Source: Oscillospiraceae bacterium
GTDB taxonomy: Bacteria; Bacillota; Clostridia; Oscillospirales; Acutalibacteraceae
Direction of reading: 5' to 3'
NCBI GenBank assembly: GCA_902786285.1
Contig: CADABX010000025.1
Coordinates: 1 to 60,874 of the forward strand
Length of the DNA: 60,874 bases
Below, in pieces: positions 15,237 to 26,220 of this stretch. The translations under genes and the position numbers were made by a program. The notes beneath the pieces were generated by a model, which had not been told where the DNA came from, did not search any database, and saw only the letters and a list, made by a program, of their open reading frames with translations. Within the stretch, counting starts at the first letter, position 1, and each line of letters begins with the position of its first letter.

Positions 15237-16619
15237 TTGTCACAATCGTTTGATCCTGTGTTCGGTTCCTGGTATACCCAATCGCAGCTCGGTTCCGGTA
15301 CCGACGGCAAGGCTTTTACCATTGTGCGTGAGGACGAAACGGGCAAAAAGCAGCGCGCCGTTTTAAAAACGATCCGCGTGGGCGATTACCGCAACGAGAA
15401 AAAATCCTTTAATACCATCGGCGATCAGCCGCAAAAGCCCTCGAAGGAGGAGCGGCTGCATCAAAAGATCATCCGCAATATCACAGAGAATATCGATATC
15501 ATCCGCCAGGCGGACGGCGGCAAGCATTTTGTCCGGTATGAGGAATGGGAAAAGCGCCAGACCAGCGACGGCAAGGGCACGCTGATTTTGATCCGGCTCG
15601 AGGAGATGCGCTCGCTTTCCGACCTGCTGACCCAGTTTTCGCTCACACGCGACGAAACGCTGCGCCTCGGCATCTCTGTTTGCCGCTCGCTGATCCGCTG
15701 CCGCGATTTCGGCTACATCTATCCGAACCTCAAGCCGGAAAACATTCTGTTTGACCGCAAGGGCGTGTGCAAGCTTGGCGACTTCGGCTCCTTCAGCTGT
15801 CTGGAGCCGGCCAAAAGCTCCGTCGCCTTCAAGCGCACACAATATTACGCCGCGCCCGAATATATCACGACCGGCAAGATCAACTGCACGGCCGACACCT
15901 ATTCGCTCGGCCTTGTGCTGTATACGCTGATCAACCGCGGCCGGCTGCCGTTTACGGAGCCCTATCCGCAGGAACTGACCATCGGCTCGTTTGACCGCTC
16001 CAAGGAAAACCGCATCGCCGGCGTGGCGTTTCCGCAGCCCGCGCTCTATGACGAGGACCTTTGCCGCATCATCGGCAAGGCCTGCGCGTTCCAGCCGGAA
16101 AACCGCTATCTGTCGCCCAAGCAGATGCTGCAGGATCTCGAAAGCGCGCTGGCACACCAGCCGTTCGGACTGATGGAGTTTGAAGACGTCTATTCCGTGT
16201 CGGACGACGCGCCCGAAAGCGCGGACGATCTGACCTATGATCCCGCCGCCGCACCGCAGCCGGACCCTATACCGGCGCCGGAAATGCCGGCGCCTGAGGA
16301 ACCGGAAAAGCCGGTCGATCTGCAAAAGGAGATCGCCATTCCCGCCGACGCGCCGTCCGCACAGCCGGAAGATTACGACGCGCCGACAAAAGAGGAATAC
16401 ATCACGCCCGATGTGCCGGCCAAAAAGAAACGCAAACAACCGGAAAAGCTGTTCAGCGGCAAATTTCTGATCGCGGTGCTGCTGGTCATCTGTTTGCTTT
16501 TGCTGCTGGTCTATTCCGTCGTCACCCATTTCAGGGGCGACACGACGGCGCCCAGCGTGCCGGCGGAGGCAATTGCGGCGATTGCGCCGTTTTTGGGAGG
16601 ATACGCCTATGGCCTATGA
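15237..16619 (+). CDS. Membrane-anchored Ser/Thr protein kinase-like protein, predicted pseudokinase
   Basis: An N-terminal kinase domain (about residues 10-310) has a glycine loop LGSGTDGKA, the ATP-anchoring Lys44 in AVLKTIR, DFG at 182-184 and an APE motif near 206. The catalytic HRD loop reads YPNLKPEN, so the catalytic Asp is Asn164. A Pro/Glu-rich linker, one membrane segment at about 409-430 and a short outside tail follow. No PASTA repeats are seen. AAAGGGG touches the ATG at 15228; the TTG at 15237 has a better spacing and is preferred. Its end overlaps the next gene by 11 bases, so it is part of the V-ATPase operon, perhaps as a regulator. Weak activity without the Asp cannot be excluded. 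Confidence 0.75.
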   Translation: MSQSFDPVFGSWYTQSQLGSGTDGKAFTIVREDETGKKQRAVLKTIRVGDYRNEKKSFNTIGDQPQKPSKEERLHQKIIRNITENIDIIRQADGGKHFVRYEEWEKRQTSDGKGTLILIRLEEMRSLSDLLTQFSLTRDETLRLGISVCRSLIRCRDFGYIYPNLKPENILFDRKGVCKLGDFGSFSCLEPAKSSVAFKRTQYYAAPEYITTGKINCTADTYSLGLVLYTLINRGRLPFTEPYPQELTIGSFDRSKENRIAGVAFPQPALYDEDLCRIIGKACAFQPENRYLSPKQMLQDLESALAHQPFGLMEFEDVYSVSDDAPESADDLTYDPAAAPQPDPIPAPEMPAPEEPEKPVDLQKEIAIPADAPSAQPEDYDAPTKEEYITPDVPAKKKRKQPEKLFSGKFLIAVLLVICLLLLLVYSVVTHFRGDTTAPSVPAEAIAAIAPFLGGYAYGL

Positions 16620-16920
16620 TATGATCAAAACCGTTTTGCAGGCGGAAGCGCTTGCAAAACAAAGCGAAGAAGCCGCAAAACAGCAGGCGCAGTCGATCCT
16701 CGATTCCGCCCGGGAAACCGCCGCTTCGCTTGAAAAAGCCGCGGTCGAACAGGCGCAGAACGAAGCGAAGCTGATTTTGACCGAAGCGCATTATACGGCG
16801 GACGGTCTGCGCAAGCAGGCGGAAAGTCTTGCCGACCTGCGCGAAAAAAAGGTGATTGCCGACACGGAAAAGCGCTATGACGAAGCCATCCGCGCCGTGA
16901 TCGATCATCTGACCGACTGA
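16609..16920 (+). CDS. V-type ATPase subunit G/H (peripheral stalk)
   Basis: A 103-residue, almost wholly helical and charged protein with Ala/Glu/Lys-rich heptads, typical of the G/H (NtpF/AtpH) stalk subunit that pairs with subunit E. GGGAGG precedes the ATG at 16609, which lies within the end of the kinase-like gene. Position at the head of the V-ATPase genes, directly before subunit I, agrees with the order found in many Clostridia and in archaea. The sequence itself is low in specific motifs, so the call rests partly on context. Confidence 0.75.
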   Translation: MAYDMIKTVLQAEALAKQSEEAAKQQAQSILDSARETAASLEKAAVEQAQNEAKLILTEAHYTADGLRKQAESLADLREKKVIADTEKRYDEAIRAVIDHLTD

Positions 16921-16954
16921 TCCACGCGTTTGTGGAACAAGGAGGTGTCAGCAT

Positions 16955-19406
<2,452 letters not shown>

Positions 19407-19445
19407 TCGGAACACAAAACACCCGACGGAAAGGAGTGGAGCCGT

Positions 19446-20036
19446 TTGACCGGACTGGAACGAATTGTGGAAAAGATTTCTGCCGAAAACAAGCAGACGT
19501 CTGACGAAATCGTCGCCCGCGCCACCGAGCAGGCGAATCTCCTGCTCTCGCGTGCGAGACAGGACGCCAACGAAAAGGCGCAAAACGTGATCGACGACGC
19601 CAAAAAGCAGGCCGACCGCATTGTCGGCATTGCCAAGTCGCAGGCGGAATCCATTACCCGCACGCGGTATCTGCAGGTGCGAAACGCCGTGGTCAACGAT
19701 GTGTTGTCCGCAGCGTATGAACAGATCGAATCGTTTCCGGACAAGGACTACTTCGATCTTTTGCTGCGCCTTTGCGTGCGCAACGCGGAAAAAGGGGAGG
19801 GCGTGCTGTTTCTCAATGCGCGCGATCTTGCCCGGCTGCCGCAAACCTTTGAAGAACAAATCAACACGGCGATCTTTGAACGCGGCGCCGTGCAGGTGAG
19901 CAAAACGCCGATGGAGATCGAAAACGGCTTTGTGCTGGTCTATGGCGATATCGAAATCAACTGCACGCTGCGCGCCGTTTTCGACGAGCGGATGGACGAG
20001 CTGAAGGATCTGCTGCGTCCGCTGCTGTTCGCCTGA
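19446..20036 (+). CDS. ntpE: V-type ATPase subunit E (peripheral stalk)
   Basis: 196 residues: a long charged N-terminal helix (about residues 1-90) and a globular C-terminal domain containing GFVLVYGDIEINCTLRAVFDERMDELKDLL, the conserved end of E subunits. It links the catalytic head to the membrane stator together with the G/H subunit. The start is TTG at 19446, with AAGGAGTGG upstream. It sits between subunits K and C, 39 bases after K and 11 before C. Confidence 0.88.
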   Translation: MTGLERIVEKISAENKQTSDEIVARATEQANLLLSRARQDANEKAQNVIDDAKKQADRIVGIAKSQAESITRTRYLQVRNAVVNDVLSAAYEQIESFPDKDYFDLLLRLCVRNAEKGEGVLFLNARDLARLPQTFEEQINTAIFERGAVQVSKTPMEIENGFVLVYGDIEINCTLRAVFDERMDELKDLLRPLLFA

Positions 20037-20047
20037 TCGGAGGGCAT

Positions 20048-21016
20048 ATGAAAGACACCGATTATGCCTATGCCGTGGCGCGCATCCGGGCCAACGAATG
20101 CCGGCTTTTGCCCGGCGCCGTGCTCGATGAAATGGCTGGGGCGCCGTCCTATGACGCGGCGGTGCGCCGCCTTGGCGAATACGGCTGGACCGACGGGAGC
20201 GAAACCGATCTTTCGCTGCTGTTGCGCAGGGAGGGCGAAAAGCTTTGGCTGCTGATGAAGGAGACCGTCAAAGACCGCAGCGAGCTGCAGGTGCTCACGG
20301 CGCTCAACGATTTCTATAATGTGAAGGCCGCGCTCAAAAGCATGCTCACAGACGCGGATCCTTCGCCGTACTATGTGCAGCCGACGCTGCTCGATCTGGA
20401 CGCACTGACCGATGCGGTCAGCCGCCACGCGTTTGAAAAGCTCGACGCACCGCTCGCGGCGGCGGCCAGACAGGCCTATGAAGCGGCAACGCGCACCGAA
20501 AGCGGCCAGAGCGCCGATGTGATCATCGACGCCGCGACGCTGCATTGTTTATCGCTGCAGGCGGACGAAACAAACTGCCGCATGCTGGCGGATATTCTGC
20601 GTTTCCTGTGCGACAGCACAAATATCAAAATCGCCGTGCGCTGCGCACGGACCGGCAAGGACCGTTCGTTTGTGGAAAGCGCCGTCGGCCCGTGCCACAG
20701 CATCGACCGCGACGCGCTTTGCGCTGCCGCCATGCAGGGCGAAGAGGCGGTGCTTGCGCTGTTGGAAACCGGCGTTTATCGCGCCGGCGCCGAAGCGCTC
20801 AAAAAAAGCACCACCGCGTTTGAAAAGTGGTGCGACGACAGTGTGATCGAACTGTGCAGGAGCGCGAAATACGAATTTTTCGGCTTTGCCCCGATCGCGG
20901 CATATTACTTTGCGAAAACCACAGAGATCAAAACCGTTCGGATCGTCCTGTCCGCAAAACAGGCGGGCGTACCGAACGATATCATCAGAGAAAGGGTGCG
21001 CGATCTTTATGTATAA
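20048..21016 (+). CDS. ntpC: V-type ATPase subunit C
   Basis: 322 residues, all-helical. It matches subunit C/AC39 (V-ATPase d-type), the socket joining the central shaft to the K ring: YAYAVARIRANECRLL at the N-terminus, LTALNDFYNVKAALK, and the C-terminal pattern FGFAPIAAYYFAKTTEIKTVRIVLSAK with NDIIRERVRDLYV. A GGAGGG site lies just before the ATG. The stop overlaps the start of subunit F. Confidence 0.9.
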   Translation: MKDTDYAYAVARIRANECRLLPGAVLDEMAGAPSYDAAVRRLGEYGWTDGSETDLSLLLRREGEKLWLLMKETVKDRSELQVLTALNDFYNVKAALKSMLTDADPSPYYVQPTLLDLDALTDAVSRHAFEKLDAPLAAAARQAYEAATRTESGQSADVIIDAATLHCLSLQADETNCRMLADILRFLCDSTNIKIAVRCARTGKDRSFVESAVGPCHSIDRDALCAAAMQGEEAVLALLETGVYRAGAEALKKSTTAFEKWCDDSVIELCRSAKYEFFGFAPIAAYYFAKTTEIKTVRIVLSAKQAGVPNDIIRERVRDLYV

Positions 21017-21320
21017 AATCGCAGCGATGGGCGACAAAGACAGTATTTACGGCTTTTCCTCCATCGGGCTGGAAATCCTCCCGGTCACAGAACCGCGCGA
21101 AGCGGTGCGCGAACTGCGCCGGATGAGCGAAGAAGATTACGCGGTCGTCTTTCTCACCGAATCGCTTGCTGCGCTTTTGGGCAGCGAGCTCGACCGCTAC
21201 CGCGAACGCGCGGTGCCGGCCGTCATTTTGATTCCCGGCGTTACCGGCAACACCGGAGAGGGTCTCCGGTCGATCAGCCGCTCGGTGGAGCAGGCGGTCG
21301 GCTCGGACATTTTGAAATAA
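21009..21320 (+). CDS. ntpG: V-type ATPase subunit F
   Basis: 103 residues with the CheY-like fold of subunit F: MYKIAAMGDKDSIYGFSSIGLEILPV, a central YAVVFLTESLA strand and IPAVILIPG-like segment (AVILIPGVTGN) followed by a final helix. It is part of the central rotor shaft with subunit D. The frame is open from 20886, but homology begins at the ATG at 21009, which overlaps the subunit C stop by eight bases, a typical coupled start. Confidence 0.9.
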   Translation: MYKIAAMGDKDSIYGFSSIGLEILPVTEPREAVRELRRMSEEDYAVVFLTESLAALLGSELDRYRERAVPAVILIPGVTGNTGEGLRSISRSVEQAVGSDILK

Positions 21321-21342
21321 CAGTTTAGAGTAGGTGATAACT

Positions 21343-23112
21343 ATGCAAACCGGAACGATAACCAAGGTTTCAGGTCCGCTTGTTGTCGCGTCGGGGATGC
21401 GGCAGGCCAATATGTTCGACGTGGTACGTGTCAGCGAACAGCGTCTGATCGGTGAAATCATCGAGATGCGCGGCGACAAAGCCTCCATCCAGGTCTATGA
21501 AGAAACGAGCGGTCTGCGTACCGGCGAACAGGTGGAAACCACCGGCGAGCCGCTGTCTGTGGAGCTCGGCCCGGGGCTGATCGGCGCTATCTTCGACGGC
21601 ATCCAGCGTCCGCTGGAGGAAATCATGAAAATCGCCGGCAACAACCTCACGCGCGGCATCGAGGTGCCGTCGCTGAACCGCGAAAAGCAATGGACCTTTG
21701 TGCCCTGCGTTGCGGTCGGCGACCGTGTGCAGGGCGGCGATGTGATCGGCACTGTGCAGGAGACCGACGTTGTGACCCATAAAATCATGGTGCCGCCCGC
21801 CATGCGCGGCGTGGTCAAGGAGATCAGTGAAGGCACCTGCACCGTGGAGGACACGGTGGCGATCATAGAAACCGACAAGGGGGAACCGCAGACGATCGGC
21901 CTGATGCAAAAATGGCCCGTCCGCCGCGGCAGACCCTATACCAAAAAGCTTGCGCCGGATATGCCGCTGGTCACCGGTCAGCGCGTGATCGACGCGCTGT
22001 TCCCGATTGCAAAGGGCGGCGTGGCGGCCATCCCGGGCCCGTTCGGCTCCGGCAAAACCGTGACCCAGCACCAGCTCGCTAAATGGGCGGAGGCGGACAT
22101 CGTGGTCTACATCGGCTGCGGCGAACGCGGCAACGAGATGACCGACGTGCTTAACGAATTCCCCGAACTGATCGATCCGCACACCGGCGAATCCCTGATG
22201 GAGCGCACCATACTGATTGCCAACACCTCCGACATGCCCGTGGCGGCGCGTGAAGCGTCGATCTATACCGGCATCACCATCGCCGAATACTTCCGCGACA
22301 TGGGCTACAGCGTTGCCCTCATGGCGGACTCCACATCCCGCTGGGCGGAGGCGCTGCGCGAAATGTCGGGACGTCTGGAGGAAATGCCCGGCGAAGAGGG
22401 CTACCCGGCCTACCTCGGCTCGCGTCTGGCGCAGTTTTATGAACGCGCCGGCAAGGTGCTTTCTCTCGGCAGTGAACCGCGCGAAGGTGCTCTGTCCGTC
22501 ATAGGCGCAGTCTCGCCCGCCGGCGGCGATATTTCCGAACCGGTGACCCAGGCGACGCTTCGTATCGTCAAGGTCTTCTGGGGCCTTGATTCCGCGCTGG
22601 CCTATAAGCGTCATTTCCCGGCCATCAACTGGCTGACCAGCTATTCGCTGTACGCCTCCTCGCTCGGCAAATGGTTCAACGCCCACGCAGGCAGCGACTG
22701 GATGGATCTGCGCGCCGAAATGATGCGACTGCTCTCGCAGGAGGCGGAGCTCGAGGAGATCGTCAAGCTCGTCGGTATGGACGCGCTTTCGCCCGGCGAC
22801 CGGCTGACGATGGAAGCCGCACGGTCGATCCGCGAAGACTTTTTGCATCAGCTTGCGTTCCACGAAGTGGATACCTATACGTCGCTGCACAAACAGCTTT
22901 TGATGATGCGGCTCGTGATCGCGTATTACAACAAGGGCGCGGAAGCGCTGGAGGACGGCGGCGATATTGAAAAGATCGTCAACCTGCCTGTCCGCGAAGA
23001 GATCGGCCGGTTCAAATATGTTGCGGAGGACGAGACCGACGCCGAATACGACGAAGTGCTCGCGCATCTGAACGCGCAGCTTGAAGACGCGAAGAAAGGG
23101 GAGGATGACTGA
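21343..23112 (+). CDS. ntpA: V-type ATPase catalytic subunit A
   Basis: 589 residues. The P-loop GPFGSGKT (about residue 232), Walker B-type [16 protein letters not shown], the non-homologous insert typical of A subunits (about 110-200) and the [14 protein letters not shown] segment identify the ATP-hydrolysing subunit. The ATG at 21343 ([14 protein letters not shown]) with AGGTGA upstream is preferred to a GTG at 21334. Its stop overlaps the start of subunit B as TGATG, so A and B are translated together in equal amounts. Confidence 0.95.
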   Translation: MQTGTITKVSGPLVVASGMRQANMFDVVRVSEQRLIGEIIEMRGDKASIQVYEETSGLRTGEQVETTGEPLSVELGPGLIGAIFDGIQRPLEEIMKIAGNNLTRGIEVPSLNREKQWTFVPCVAVGDRVQGGDVIGTVQETDVVTHKIMVPPAMRGVVKEISEGTCTVEDTVAIIETDKGEPQTIGLMQKWPVRRGRPYTKKLAPDMPLVTGQRVIDALFPIAKGGVAAIPGPFGSGKTVTQHQLAKWAEADIVVYIGCGERGNEMTDVLNEFPELIDPHTGESLMERTILIANTSDMPVAAREASIYTGITIAEYFRDMGYSVALMADSTSRWAEALREMSGRLEEMPGEEGYPAYLGSRLAQFYERAGKVLSLGSEPREGALSVIGAVSPAGGDISEPVTQATLRIVKVFWGLDSALAYKRHFPAINWLTSYSLYASSLGKWFNAHAGSDWMDLRAEMMRLLSQEAELEEIVKLVGMDALSPGDRLTMEAARSIREDFLHQLAFHEVDTYTSLHKQLLMMRLVIAYYNKGAEALEDGGDIEKIVNLPVREEIGRFKYVAEDETDAEYDEVLAHLNAQLEDAKKGEDD

Positions 23113-24485
23113 TGCCGAAAGAATACAGAACGATTCAGGAAGTGGCCGGCCCGCTGATGCTCGTGCGCGATGTGGAAGCCGTGGCCTATAACGAACTGGG
23201 CGAAATCGAGCTTTCAAACGGCGAAAAGCGCCGCTGCCGTGTGTTGGAAATCAACGGCACCAACGCGCTTGTGCAGTTGTTTGAATCCTCCACCGGCATC
23301 AACCTCGCCGATTCCAAGGTGCGTTTTCTCGGCCGCCAGATGGAACTCGGCGTGTCCGAGGATATGCTCGGCCGCGTGTTCGACGGCCTCGGCCGTCCGA
23401 TCGACGGCGGCCCCGAAATCATCCCCGACAAGCGCATGGACGTCAACGGCACGCCGATGAACCCGGCCGCCCGCAGCTATCCGCAGGAATTCATCCAGAC
23501 CGGAATCTCCGCCATCGACGGATTGAACACCCTGGTGCGCGGCCAGAAGCTGCCGATCTTTTCGGCCTCCGGTCTGCCGCACGCCGAACTCGCGGCGCAG
23601 ATCGCGCGTCAGGCGCGGGTGCGCGGCACGGACGAACCGTTTGCCGTGGTGTTTGCCGCGATGGGTATCACGTTTGAAGAAAGCAACTTCTTTGTGGAAT
23701 CCTTCCGCGAAACCGGCGCGCTCGAGCGGACCGTCATGTTCTCCAATCTGGCCAACGACCCGGCCATCGAGCGGATCGCCACGCCGAAAATGGCGCTGAC
23801 CGCCGCGGAATATCTCGCGTTTGAAAAGAATATGCACGTGCTGGTCATCCTGACCGATATTACCAACTATGCCGACGCGCTGCGCGAAGTGTCCGCCGCC
23901 CGCAAGGAGGTCCCGGGCCGCCGCGGCTATCCCGGCTATATGTATACCGACCTCGCGTCGATCTATGAGCGTGCCGGCCGCCAGCGCGGCAAGACGGGTT
24001 CCATCACGATGATCCCGATCCTCACCATGCCCGAAGACGACAAGACCCACCCGATTCCGGATCTCACCGGCTATATCACGGAGGGTCAGATCATTCTGTC
24101 GCGCGAGCTGCACCGCAAGAGCATTACCCCGCCGATCGACGTGCTGCCGTCGCTGTCGCGTCTGAAGGACAAAGGTATCGGCGAAGGCAAGACCCGCGCC
24201 GACCATTCCGGCACGATGAACCAGTTGTTTTCTGCCTATGCCCGCGGCAAGGACGCGAAGGAGCTGATGGTCATCCTCGGCGAAGCGGCGCTGACCGATA
24301 TGGACAAACTCTATGCCAAATTTGCCGACGCGTTCGAAAAGACCTATGTTTCGCAGGGCTTCGACTGCAACCGCCCGATTGAAGAAACGCTCGATATCGG
24401 CTGGCAGCTGTTGTCGATTCTGCCGCGCAGCGAGCTCAAGCGCATCTCCGACAAGTTCCTCGATCAGTACTATATTGAAAAGTAG
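23112..24485 (+). CDS. ntpB: V-type ATPase regulatory subunit B
   Basis: 457 residues. The Walker A loop is degenerate ([18 protein letters not shown]), as in all B subunits, which bind but do not hydrolyse nucleotide. [19 protein letters not shown] and [19 protein letters not shown] are family signatures. It alternates with subunit A in the catalytic hexamer. The ATG overlaps the stop of subunit A by one base and the GGGGAGGATG site lies inside gene A. Confidence 0.95.
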   Translation: MPKEYRTIQEVAGPLMLVRDVEAVAYNELGEIELSNGEKRRCRVLEINGTNALVQLFESSTGINLADSKVRFLGRQMELGVSEDMLGRVFDGLGRPIDGGPEIIPDKRMDVNGTPMNPAARSYPQEFIQTGISAIDGLNTLVRGQKLPIFSASGLPHAELAAQIARQARVRGTDEPFAVVFAAMGITFEESNFFVESFRETGALERTVMFSNLANDPAIERIATPKMALTAAEYLAFEKNMHVLVILTDITNYADALREVSAARKEVPGRRGYPGYMYTDLASIYERAGRQRGKTGSITMIPILTMPEDDKTHPIPDLTGYITEGQIILSRELHRKSITPPIDVLPSLSRLKDKGIGEGKTRADHSGTMNQLFSAYARGKDAKELMVILGEAALTDMDKLYAKFADAFEKTYVSQGFDCNRPIEETLDIGWQLLSILPRSELKRISDKFLDQYYIEK

Positions 24486-24493
24486 GTGATACC

Positions 24494-25144
24494 ATGGCGG
24501 TCATGAACGTCAACCCCACGCGGATGGAACTGACGAACCTCAAGCGCAAGCTCGTCACCGCCAGACGGGGTCACAAACTGCTCAAAGACAAGCGCGACGA
24601 GCTGATGCGCCGGTTCCTCGAGTTGGTGCGCGAAAATAAGGCGCTGCGCCTCAAGGTGGAAGCCGGGATCAAACAGGCCAATGCCCACATGGCGCTCGCC
24701 CGCAGCGTGATGAGCGACGAAGCGCTGTCTGTCGCGCTGATGATGCCGGCGCAAAAGATGGAGCTCGATGTGGAGGAAAAGAACATCATGAGCGTCATCG
24801 TCCCGCAGTTTCACGCCAAAGTCAAAGCAGCAAAGGACGGCGAAATCTATTCCTACGGCTACGCGTTCACCTCGTGCGATCTCGACGACGCCGTGCTGGC
24901 GCTGTCGGACATCATGCCCGATCTTTTGAAACTGGCCGAAATCGAAAAGACCTGCCAACTTTTGGCAAGTGAGATCGAAAAAACGCGCCGCCGCGTCAAC
25001 GCGCTCGAGCACGTGATGATTCCGCAGTATGAGGATACCATCAAGTATATCACGATGAAGCTCGACGAAGCCGAGCGTTCGTCCACCACGCGTCTGATGA
25101 AGGTCAAGGATATGATGCTGCAGGAAGCGCATCATTATCAGTAA
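24494..25144 (+). CDS. ntpD: V-type ATPase subunit D (central shaft)
   Basis: 216 residues of long antiparallel coiled coil with family signature NPTRMELTNLKRKLVTARRGHKLLKDKRDELMR at the N-terminus and RRVNALEHVMIPQYEDTIKYI near the C-terminus. It is the gamma-like rotor. GTAGGTGAT precedes the ATG eight bases after gene B. It closes the ATPase operon; a heptamer repeat and a terminator follow at once. Confidence 0.94.
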   Translation: MAVMNVNPTRMELTNLKRKLVTARRGHKLLKDKRDELMRRFLELVRENKALRLKVEAGIKQANAHMALARSVMSDEALSVALMMPAQKMELDVEEKNIMSVIVPQFHAKVKAAKDGEIYSYGYAFTSCDLDDAVLALSDIMPDLLKLAEIEKTCQLLASEIEKTRRRVNALEHVMIPQYEDTIKYITMKLDEAERSSTTRLMKVKDMMLQEAHHYQ

Positions 25145-25146
25145 TC

Positions 25147-25198
25147 AGTGCATAGTGCATAGTGCATAGTCGACAGTCGTCAGTCAACAGTCAACAGT
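25147..25198. repeat. AGTNNNN heptamer tandem repeat
   Basis: Seven consecutive 7-bp units, each starting AGT: AGTGCAT three times, AGTCGAC, AGTCGTC, AGTCAAC twice, then AGT. It begins two bases after the ntpD stop codon and ends two bases before the terminator stem. Confidence 0.85.
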
Positions 25199-25200
25199 TT

Positions 25201-25229
25201 AGCCCGTCCTTCCGGCGGGCTTGCTTTTT
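25201..25229 (+). terminator. terminator of the V-ATPase operon
   Basis: AGCCCG pairs with CGGGCT (with inner CC/GG) and is followed by TGCTTTTT. It lies 56 bases after the ntpD stop codon. Confidence 0.7.
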
Positions 25230-25242
25230 AAGGAGAAACGCA

Positions 25243-25426
25243 ATGCTTTTATATCACACCGGCTTTGATGAGATCCCTGTGCCCGATCGCTGCTCTGCGT
25301 TTTCTCGGCGCAAAGGTGCTTGGCCACGATGTGCTGGAAGCAAACAAAACGCGCCTTGCCGCGGAGGAAGCGGCGTTTCAAACGCTCTTTTCCGAAACGA
25401 TGCAGCATTTGCTCGGCGACGAATAA
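25243..25426 (+). pseudogene. remnant gene with two frames, possibly DUF3990-like ends joined
   Basis: AAGGAG (25230-25235) and ATG at 25243 start MLLYHTGFDEIPVPD, a good-looking gene start, but that frame then becomes low-quality sequence and runs into the next gene. The frame one base on encodes LRFLGAKVLGHDVLEANKTRLAAEEAAF and ends at TAA 25424-25426, just before the ribosome site of the next gene. The parts look like the two ends of one protein joined out of frame by an internal deletion. The ends recall DUF3990 proteins, from memory only. A 52-residue small protein starting at 25268 is the alternative, but it has no ribosome site. Confidence 0.4.
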
Positions 25427-25444
25427 CACAGGAGGCACCCCGAC

Positions 25445-26165
25445 ATGACCGATGATGAACGTTTGCTTTCCCATGCGCGCGATCTCAAGCAGCGCTGCGC
25501 CGACCGCGGGATGCTGACCCACACGGCGTTTCTCGATCTGCACCAGCGATCGGTGCTCTCGCGGATCGAACGTGAACAAAACACCGACGTCGCCACGTTT
25601 TACTGCGGCGGCTATCCGGACGCCGAACGGATGGTGGCCGTCTTTGTTCCGCGATTTTACGGCATAGACGACCTTGACGCTTATTTCATGGAGAATCCCG
25701 CCGACCATCCGCTGTGCCTGCTGCGGCTCGAAAAAGACGCGTTTTCGGCCCTGTCCCATCGCGACTATCTCGGCGCGCTGATGGGGCTTTCGGTCAAACG
25801 CGAAACGCTCGGCGATATCCTCCCCGACGAAAGCGGCGCCTTCCTCGTCTGTCTGCAGTCCATCCGGCAATATTTGCTGGACAACCTGTTTTCCGCCGGC
25901 CGCGCCACACTGACTATATCCGACGCGTCGTTTGACGCGCTCGGCGAGCGGCAGCAGAACGCCAGGGATTTCTTTGTCTCCGTGCCGTCTATGCGGCTCG
26001 ACTGCATAGCCGCCGCGGCGTTCCGGCTTTCGCGCAGCAAAGCGGAGCAGGCGATCAAAGCGGGTCTGGTGTTCGTCAACGCTGTGCAGACCGACAAAAC
26101 CGACAAAAAACTCCGGCGAAAGCAAAAAGGGCCGGCTGCATCTGACTGTTCGGCAATACCTATAA
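25445..26165 (+). pseudogene. ylmH: YlmH-like S4-domain RNA-binding protein, frameshifted near its end
   Basis: GGYPDAERMVAVF and the S4 domain RLDCIAAAAFRLSRSKAEQAIKAGLVFVNAVQTDK identify YlmH, an RNA-binding protein of ribosome quality control and division in Firmicutes. AGGAGG precedes the ATG. At the A6 run 26105-26110 the reading frame breaks: frame zero continues as unrelated sequence to 26542, whereas the +1 frame gives SGESKKGRLHLTVRQYL and stops at TAA 26163-26165, a natural S4 C-terminus. One extra A in the run explains this, either a real mutation or an assembly error. The correct stop lies before the terminator at 26175. The main S4 core is intact even without the tail. Confidence 0.75.
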
Positions 26166-26174
26166 TACGAATAA

Positions 26175-26220
26175 TCCACCGCCATTTGCACACACTAAGC
26201 AAAAAGGCGGTGGTTTTTTG
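26175..26220 (+). terminator. terminator after ylmH, overlapping the next start codon
   Basis: CCACCGCC (26176-26183) pairs with GGCGGTGG (26206-26213) and is followed by six T. The TTG start of the next gene lies at the end of the T run, and GGTGG of the right arm is the only ribosome-site-like sequence in front of it. Confidence 0.75.

Noticed and set aside
25147-25198. CRISPR array
   Set aside because: Units are only 7 bp with no spacers, and no cas genes are present.
26101-26112. A AAA AAC as a -1 slippery heptamer in ylmH
   Set aside because: The heptamer is out of phase with the reading frame, and the -1 frame hits a stop; the natural C-terminus needs +1.
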